Position numbers and translations under genes: made by a program. The notes beneath the pieces were generated by a model, which was given only the letters and a program-made list of their open reading frames with translations, searched no databases and had not been told where the DNA came from. A DNA stretch of 32,360 nucleotides from Chthoniobacterales bacterium (GTDB taxonomy: Bacteria; Verrucomicrobiota; Verrucomicrobiia; Chthoniobacterales; JACTMZ01). The DNA lies in contig JACSRX010000002.1 in the NCBI GenBank assembly GCA_014879535.1, positions 1 through 32,360 of the forward strand, read 5' to 3'. Each line of letters opens with the position of its first letter. Positions within the stretch are counted from its first letter, which is position 1. Positions 28,822 to 32,360 of the stretch are shown in pieces.

Positions 28822-29178
28822 TCAGGCCTTTTTGTCCGCTTGGTCGATGAGTTCCCAGAATGCGTGGTTGCCGGCGAGCTGGTCGTCCTCGGCCATCGGA
28901 AGGCTGGTGCGGAAGAGGAAGTCTCGGATGGTGTTCTTGCTGAGCACGCGCCGGATGAGGAGACCCTGCTCATGCGGCTCGAAGTAGATGCGGTAGTCGC
29001 CGGCGCGGTAGCGGTAAAGGGTGTGGCCTTCGCGGGTGACTTTGCCGAAGCGTTTGGGGTCGAGGTTTCCAAGGTCGTCGGGGAGCACGCGGAACTCGCC
29101 GAGAATTTCCAATTGCAGCAGCTTGGGCAGGTTGGCCATCTCGGCCGCGCTCAGGTCGTTGAAGATGATCTGGAACAT
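28822..29178 (-). CDS. RelE/ParE-like protein
   Basis: This 118-residue protein is read from the ATG at 29178. The RelE-fold pattern is seen in FQIIFNDLSAAEMANLPK (helices), then RVLPDDLGNLDPKRFGKV, LYRYRAGDYRIYFEPHEQG and LLIRRVLSKNTIRDFLF. RelE toxins cut mRNA on the ribosome, and ParE relatives act on gyrase. No antitoxin gene with a typical DNA-binding fold is adjacent, so this may be a solitary or housekeeping member. The longer C-terminus (about 25 residues after the core) is unusual. Confidence 0.7.
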   Translation of the reverse strand: MFQIIFNDLSAAEMANLPKLLQLEILGEFRVLPDDLGNLDPKRFGKVTREGHTLYRYRAGDYRIYFEPHEQGLLIRRVLSKNTIRDFLFRTSLPMAEDDQLAGNHAFWELIDQADKKA

Positions 29179-29197
29179 CGCGGGAATTCTGGGCGGG

Positions 29198-29755
29198 TCA
29201 GGGCGCGAAGAAAAGCAGCGAGACGCAGACCAGCGCGGCGCCGTAGGCGACGCCCGACCACGCCGCCAACTGGAAGCGCAGGGGTCTGGAAACGATCCAT
29301 GCGATGCCGTCGCGCAGGAGGTAGGGGGCGCCGACAAGGAGGAGGCCGCCCACCGCCCAACCGTAGGCGAGCACCACGAGGAGAAGACGAGTCTGCTCCG
29401 GGCGGAGGAATGCGGCCCCGAGGAGGGGCTCGGCGGCAAGCAGTGCCAGGATCCCGAGGGATCGCACGGCCAGGAATTCCTCGGCGAAGAGTGGCACCAT
29501 CACCGCCCCGGCGATGATGACGCCGCAGATGAGCGTGCGGTTCGGCGAGAATTCCCCCAAGTCCATGGTTGCGGCCAGCCAGAACGCCCAGATTGCCGAC
29601 AGCGTGCAGAGCAGGATTCCGAGGGGACGCGAGCGCGGGAGGCGCTTCAGCCACTCCTTGGTCCAATCCGGGCGCATCAGGGCCGCACCATGGGTTGCGA
29701 GGAGGGCGATCCCGACCGTCAAGCCGACCGCGCGAAGGGGAAAATCGTAAATCAT
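29198..29755 (-). CDS. Multi-pass membrane protein
   Basis: This 185-residue protein is read from the ATG at 29755. About five or six transmembrane helices can be drawn (AVGLTVGIALLATHGAAL, LGILLCTLSAIWAFWLAA, ICGVIIAGAVMVPLF, LGILALLAAEPLLGAAF, LVVLAYGWAVGGLLLVGA and GVAYGAALVCVSLLFF). No catalytic motif is seen and no family is recognised. It is placed 19 bases before the RelE-like gene. Confidence 0.75.
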   Translation of the reverse strand: MIYDFPLRAVGLTVGIALLATHGAALMRPDWTKEWLKRLPRSRPLGILLCTLSAIWAFWLAATMDLGEFSPNRTLICGVIIAGAVMVPLFAEEFLAVRSLGILALLAAEPLLGAAFLRPEQTRLLLVVLAYGWAVGGLLLVGAPYLLRDGIAWIVSRPLRFQLAAWSGVAYGAALVCVSLLFFAP

Positions 29756-29807
29756 GTCCGGAGCCGGGATGTTCAACACGTTCCGGGGGCGGATGACAAG
29801 CCGGTGC

Positions 29808-31469
29808 TCACGACTTCCGCATTTGCCGGGCGGATTGTGCCGCCTGCCAGGTGAGAATCCCCCCCGGCACGTTGCGGGCGTCGTAGCCATGCTGGCGCAG
29901 GAAGCGCACGGCATAGTAGCCACGTTGCCCGACCTTGCAGTAGGCGAGGATCGGGCGGTCCTTCGGCAGGGCGGATGTGCCGAGCCTCAGGGCGGGAAGC
30001 GGGATGTTCACCGAGTCGGGCACATGCCCTTCGGCGAACTCGTCCTGGTCCCTCACGTCGAGAAGGAATGCATTTTCGGGCACGGAGTCCCAGTTGACCA
30101 CCGGCATGTCGCCGTCGATTGCATTCGAGGCGACCATGCCGGCGAAGTTCACCGGATCCTTGGCGGCGCCGAATTGCGGTGCGTAGCAAAGCTCGGCTTC
30201 GGCAAGGTCTCCGACTGTCGAGTCTTTCTGCAGCATGGCGGAAAGGACATCCATCCGCCGCGCGATGTCCGACTCCCCGACGGCCTGCGCCCCGAGCAGG
30301 CGGCCGTCGGACGGTCGGAACAGGATCTTCAGATGCATCGGTTTTGCACCGGGGTAGTAGCCGACATGGTTCATCGGATGGATGTAGATTTTTTCATAGT
30401 CCGTGATCCCGGCCCGCCTCAGGGCGGTCTCGCTGCATCCGGTGGCAGCGGCAGCCAGGCCGAACACGCCGATGATCGATGTTCCCTGGACACCGCGGAA
30501 GACGGACGGGCGTCCGGCGATGTTGTCCGCGGCGATGCGGCCTTGGCGGTTGGCGGGACCAGCCAGGGCAAGCAGCTGAGGCATGCCTGTCACCACGTTG
30601 CGCACCTGCACGGCGTCCCCGACAGCCCAGATGTTCGGATCGCTCGTGCGCATGTGGCTGTCCACCTCGATGCCGCCCGTGGAGCCGATGGCAAGCCCCG
30701 CCTCGCGGGCCAACGAGGTCTCCGGACGGACGCCGAGCGCGAGGATCACGAGATCGCCGCGGTGCCGGGAGCCGTCATTGGTGAGGACATCCAACGAGCC
30801 GCCAGCCGCCTCGAATCCGGCGACGGGATCCCCCAAGGCGAAGAGGCAGCCGTGATCCTCAAGATGCTTTTGCATGGGCCACGCGATTTCCGGGTCCAAG
30901 TTGGGCATGATCTGCGGGAGCATCTCGACGAGGCTGACGTCGAGCCCCCGGTGGAGGAGGTTCTCGGCCATCTCGACCCCGATGAATCCGCCCCCGACAA
31001 CCACGGCGGTTTTGGCACTGTGGCGGGCAATCCATGACCGGATGCGTTCGGAGTCCGGGATCGTGCGCACGCTGAAAATTCCGGGAAGGTCGATGCCGGG
31101 CAAAGGCGGCCGGATTGGTGCGGCCCCCGGCGCGAGCACCAGCGCATCGTAGGCCAAATTATCCTCCTTCCCGGTCTCCGCATGGCGGAGGGCGACGGAA
31201 CGGGCGGCGGGATCGACCCGCACCGCCTCATGGTGCAGGCGGACATCGATGTCGAAGCGGGTCTTGAACAGTGCGGGGCCGGCCAGCACGAGCTTGTCCT
31301 GACTCGTGATCACGTCACCCACATAGTAGGGGAGTCCGCAGTTGGCGAAGGACACATGCGGTCCGCGCTCGACGATGGTGATGCGGCATTCCTCGTCCAG
31401 CCTTCGCAGGCGGGCCGCACATGAGGCTCCGCCGGCGACGCCTCCGATGATGACAACATGCCTTCTCAC
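29808..31469 (-). CDS. CoA-disulfide reductase-like flavoenzyme with rhodanese tail
   Basis: This 553-residue protein is read from the GTG at 31469 (VRRHVVIIGG). The FAD-binding start is GGVAGGASCAARLRR, and the redox Cys44 sits in SFANCGLPYYVG, as in CoA-disulfide reductases. The NAD(P)H-binding part is near 157-168 (VVVGGGFIGVEMAE). A C-terminal rhodanese domain (about 460-553) has LDVRDQDEFAEGHVPDSVN and the active-site Cys511 (AYCKVGQRG). Fused enzymes of this kind (CoADR-Rhd) reduce CoA disulfides or persulfides and handle sulphane sulphur. The start is 46 bases behind trpA. Confidence 0.88.
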   Translation of the reverse strand: MRRHVVIIGGVAGGASCAARLRRLDEECRITIVERGPHVSFANCGLPYYVGDVITSQDKLVLAGPALFKTRFDIDVRLHHEAVRVDPAARSVALRHAETGKEDNLAYDALVLAPGAAPIRPPLPGIDLPGIFSVRTIPDSERIRSWIARHSAKTAVVVGGGFIGVEMAENLLHRGLDVSLVEMLPQIMPNLDPEIAWPMQKHLEDHGCLFALGDPVAGFEAAGGSLDVLTNDGSRHRGDLVILALGVRPETSLAREAGLAIGSTGGIEVDSHMRTSDPNIWAVGDAVQVRNVVTGMPQLLALAGPANRQGRIAADNIAGRPSVFRGVQGTSIIGVFGLAAAATGCSETALRRAGITDYEKIYIHPMNHVGYYPGAKPMHLKILFRPSDGRLLGAQAVGESDIARRMDVLSAMLQKDSTVGDLAEAELCYAPQFGAAKDPVNFAGMVASNAIDGDMPVVNWDSVPENAFLLDVRDQDEFAEGHVPDSVNIPLPALRLGTSALPKDRPILAYCKVGQRGYYAVRFLRQHGYDARNVPGGILTWQAAQSARQMRKS

Positions 31470-31515
31470 GCCGGGCAGTTTCGCCGGGCGCGGGAGCGCA
31501 GGCAAGGCCGTGTGC

Positions 31516-32325
31516 TCAGGCTCCGGCGCGGTGCGTCGCGTCGGCAAGGGGGCGGACGAAGTCCGCGATCTTCGCAGCCAGGTCGGGCGCATGGACGTTC
31601 TCGGCGATCCGGCGCACGATGGCGCTTCCGACAACCACCGCTTCGGCCTGCACGGCGACGGCGGCCGCCTGTCCCGGCGTGGAGATGCCGAAGCCGACTG
31701 CGACGGGGAGGTCGGTGTGCCTCTTGATTTCCGCAACCTGTGCGGAGATCGAGGAGGAAAGGTCCGCCTGCTCCCCGGTGACCCCCTCGCGCGAGACGTA
31801 GTAAATGAATCCCCCGGCTGCACGCGCGATGCTTTCCATGCGGGCGGGGGGGGTCGTCGGGGCGACGAGGCGGATCGATTTGAGGCGGTGGCGGTCGGCG
31901 AGCTCACGGTTGGCCGCCACTTCCTCCGGAGGGAGGTCGAGGATGAGGATGCCATCGGCGCCGGCCGCCGCGGCCTCCTCGTGGAAACGGTCGAAGCCGT
32001 GGACGTAGAGGGGGTTGAGGTAGGTGAAAAGAACCAGGGGGATCTGCGTCCTGGCCCGGATGCGGCGGATGCTCTCGAAAAGACTGCCGATGGTCGCGCC
32101 GGCATCGAGTGCGCGCTGTGCGGCCATCTGGTTCACCACGCCGTCGGCGAGGGGGTCGGAAAACGGGACGCCGAGTTCGACGATGTCCACGCCGGCCTCC
32201 TCGAGGGCGTGCACGAGTTCCACGGTCGCTTCGAGCGTGGGGTCGCCGGCGGTGATGTAGGCGACGAATCCCGTGCGTCCCGCGGCACGCAGGGCGGCGA
32301 ACTTTTCATCGATGCGGTTCGGCAT
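31516..32325 (-). CDS. trpA: Tryptophan synthase alpha chain
   Basis: This is a full-length 269-residue TrpA. It cleaves indole-3-glycerol phosphate to indole and glyceraldehyde phosphate and passes indole to TrpB. The catalytic Glu and Asp are in VDIVELGVPFSDPLADG (Glu in VELG, Asp in DPLADG). Further family signs are FVAYITAGDP at the start, GADGILILDLPPEE, APTTPPARM, YVSREGVTG and PVAVGFGIST with a phosphate-binding GSAIVRR. No trpB is in the window. It would lie upstream, right of the window, or elsewhere. The following gene starts 46 bases downstream. Confidence 0.97.
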   Translation of the reverse strand: MPNRIDEKFAALRAAGRTGFVAYITAGDPTLEATVELVHALEEAGVDIVELGVPFSDPLADGVVNQMAAQRALDAGATIGSLFESIRRIRARTQIPLVLFTYLNPLYVHGFDRFHEEAAAAGADGILILDLPPEEVAANRELADRHRLKSIRLVAPTTPPARMESIARAAGGFIYYVSREGVTGEQADLSSSISAQVAEIKRHTDLPVAVGFGISTPGQAAAVAVQAEAVVVGSAIVRRIAENVHAPDLAAKIADFVRPLADATHRAGA

Positions 32326-32360
32326 GAAGGTGGCAGTTTAGGCGGCGGGGCGGGGGGGGC

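Noticed and set aside
1-32360. CRISPR array, retroelement or insertion sequence
   Set aside because: No regular spaced repeats, reverse transcriptase motif or transposase with terminal repeats was seen on either strand.

Overview
The window is GC-rich DNA holding the right-hand part of an integrated tailed phage (position 1 to about 26,484) and a stretch of host chromosome (about 26,484 to 32,360). The prophage ends at an intact host tRNA-Arg(ACG) gene, next to a tyrosine integrase, which is the usual layout for integration into a tRNA 3' end. The host stretch is ordinary bacterial housekeeping: trpA, a CoA-disulfide reductase-like flavoenzyme with a rhodanese tail, an SLC45-like sugar transporter, a RelE-like protein, a small membrane protein and an APH-like kinase. 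Gene content and composition would fit a Verrucomicrobiota/Opitutales-type bacterium, but this is inference and no marker here fixes the taxon.

Prophage layout. Virion genes lie on the left, + strand: the end of a scaffold-like protein, an N4-gp56/DUF4043-type major capsid protein, small head or tail proteins, an 1100-residue repeat protein, a paralogous adaptor-like protein, two very unusual low-complexity proteins (one strongly acidic, one strongly basic), a secreted small protein and a LamG-domain fibre. A lysis cassette follows (single-span coiled-coil protein, small lipoprotein, holin-like protein, peptidoglycan amidase). The control region at 13.6-14.6 kb has an XRE repressor and a ribbon-helix-helix protein on the minus strand, diverging from a second ribbon-helix-helix protein. 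Between them are five copies of a TACCGC-type half-site, mostly spaced 11 bp apart.

The early region (14.6-25.4 kb) runs rightward through a recombination module: a RecB/Cas4-like nuclease that appears circularly permuted, an Acb2/Tad1-like cyclic-nucleotide sponge, a Sak4-like ATPase and an SSB-like protein with a DDIPY tip. After these come a DUF5131 (Gp37/Gp68) protein carrying an inserted zinc ribbon, a HerA/FtsK-like ATPase with two C-terminal winged-helix repeats, many small proteins including several small cysteine-pair proteins, an ASCH-like protein and an excisionase-like protein. The integrase reads back from the attachment site. Terminase and portal genes and the left attachment site must lie left of position 1.

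A striking feature is the number of ATGA start-stop overlaps (about 20), which points to long transcripts with coupled translation. Most interesting for follow-up are the acidic/basic disordered pair (7610-9108), the permuted nuclease (14984-16036), the predicted anti-CBASS sponge placed inside the recombination operon (16033-16293) and the phased operator array (14320-14388).
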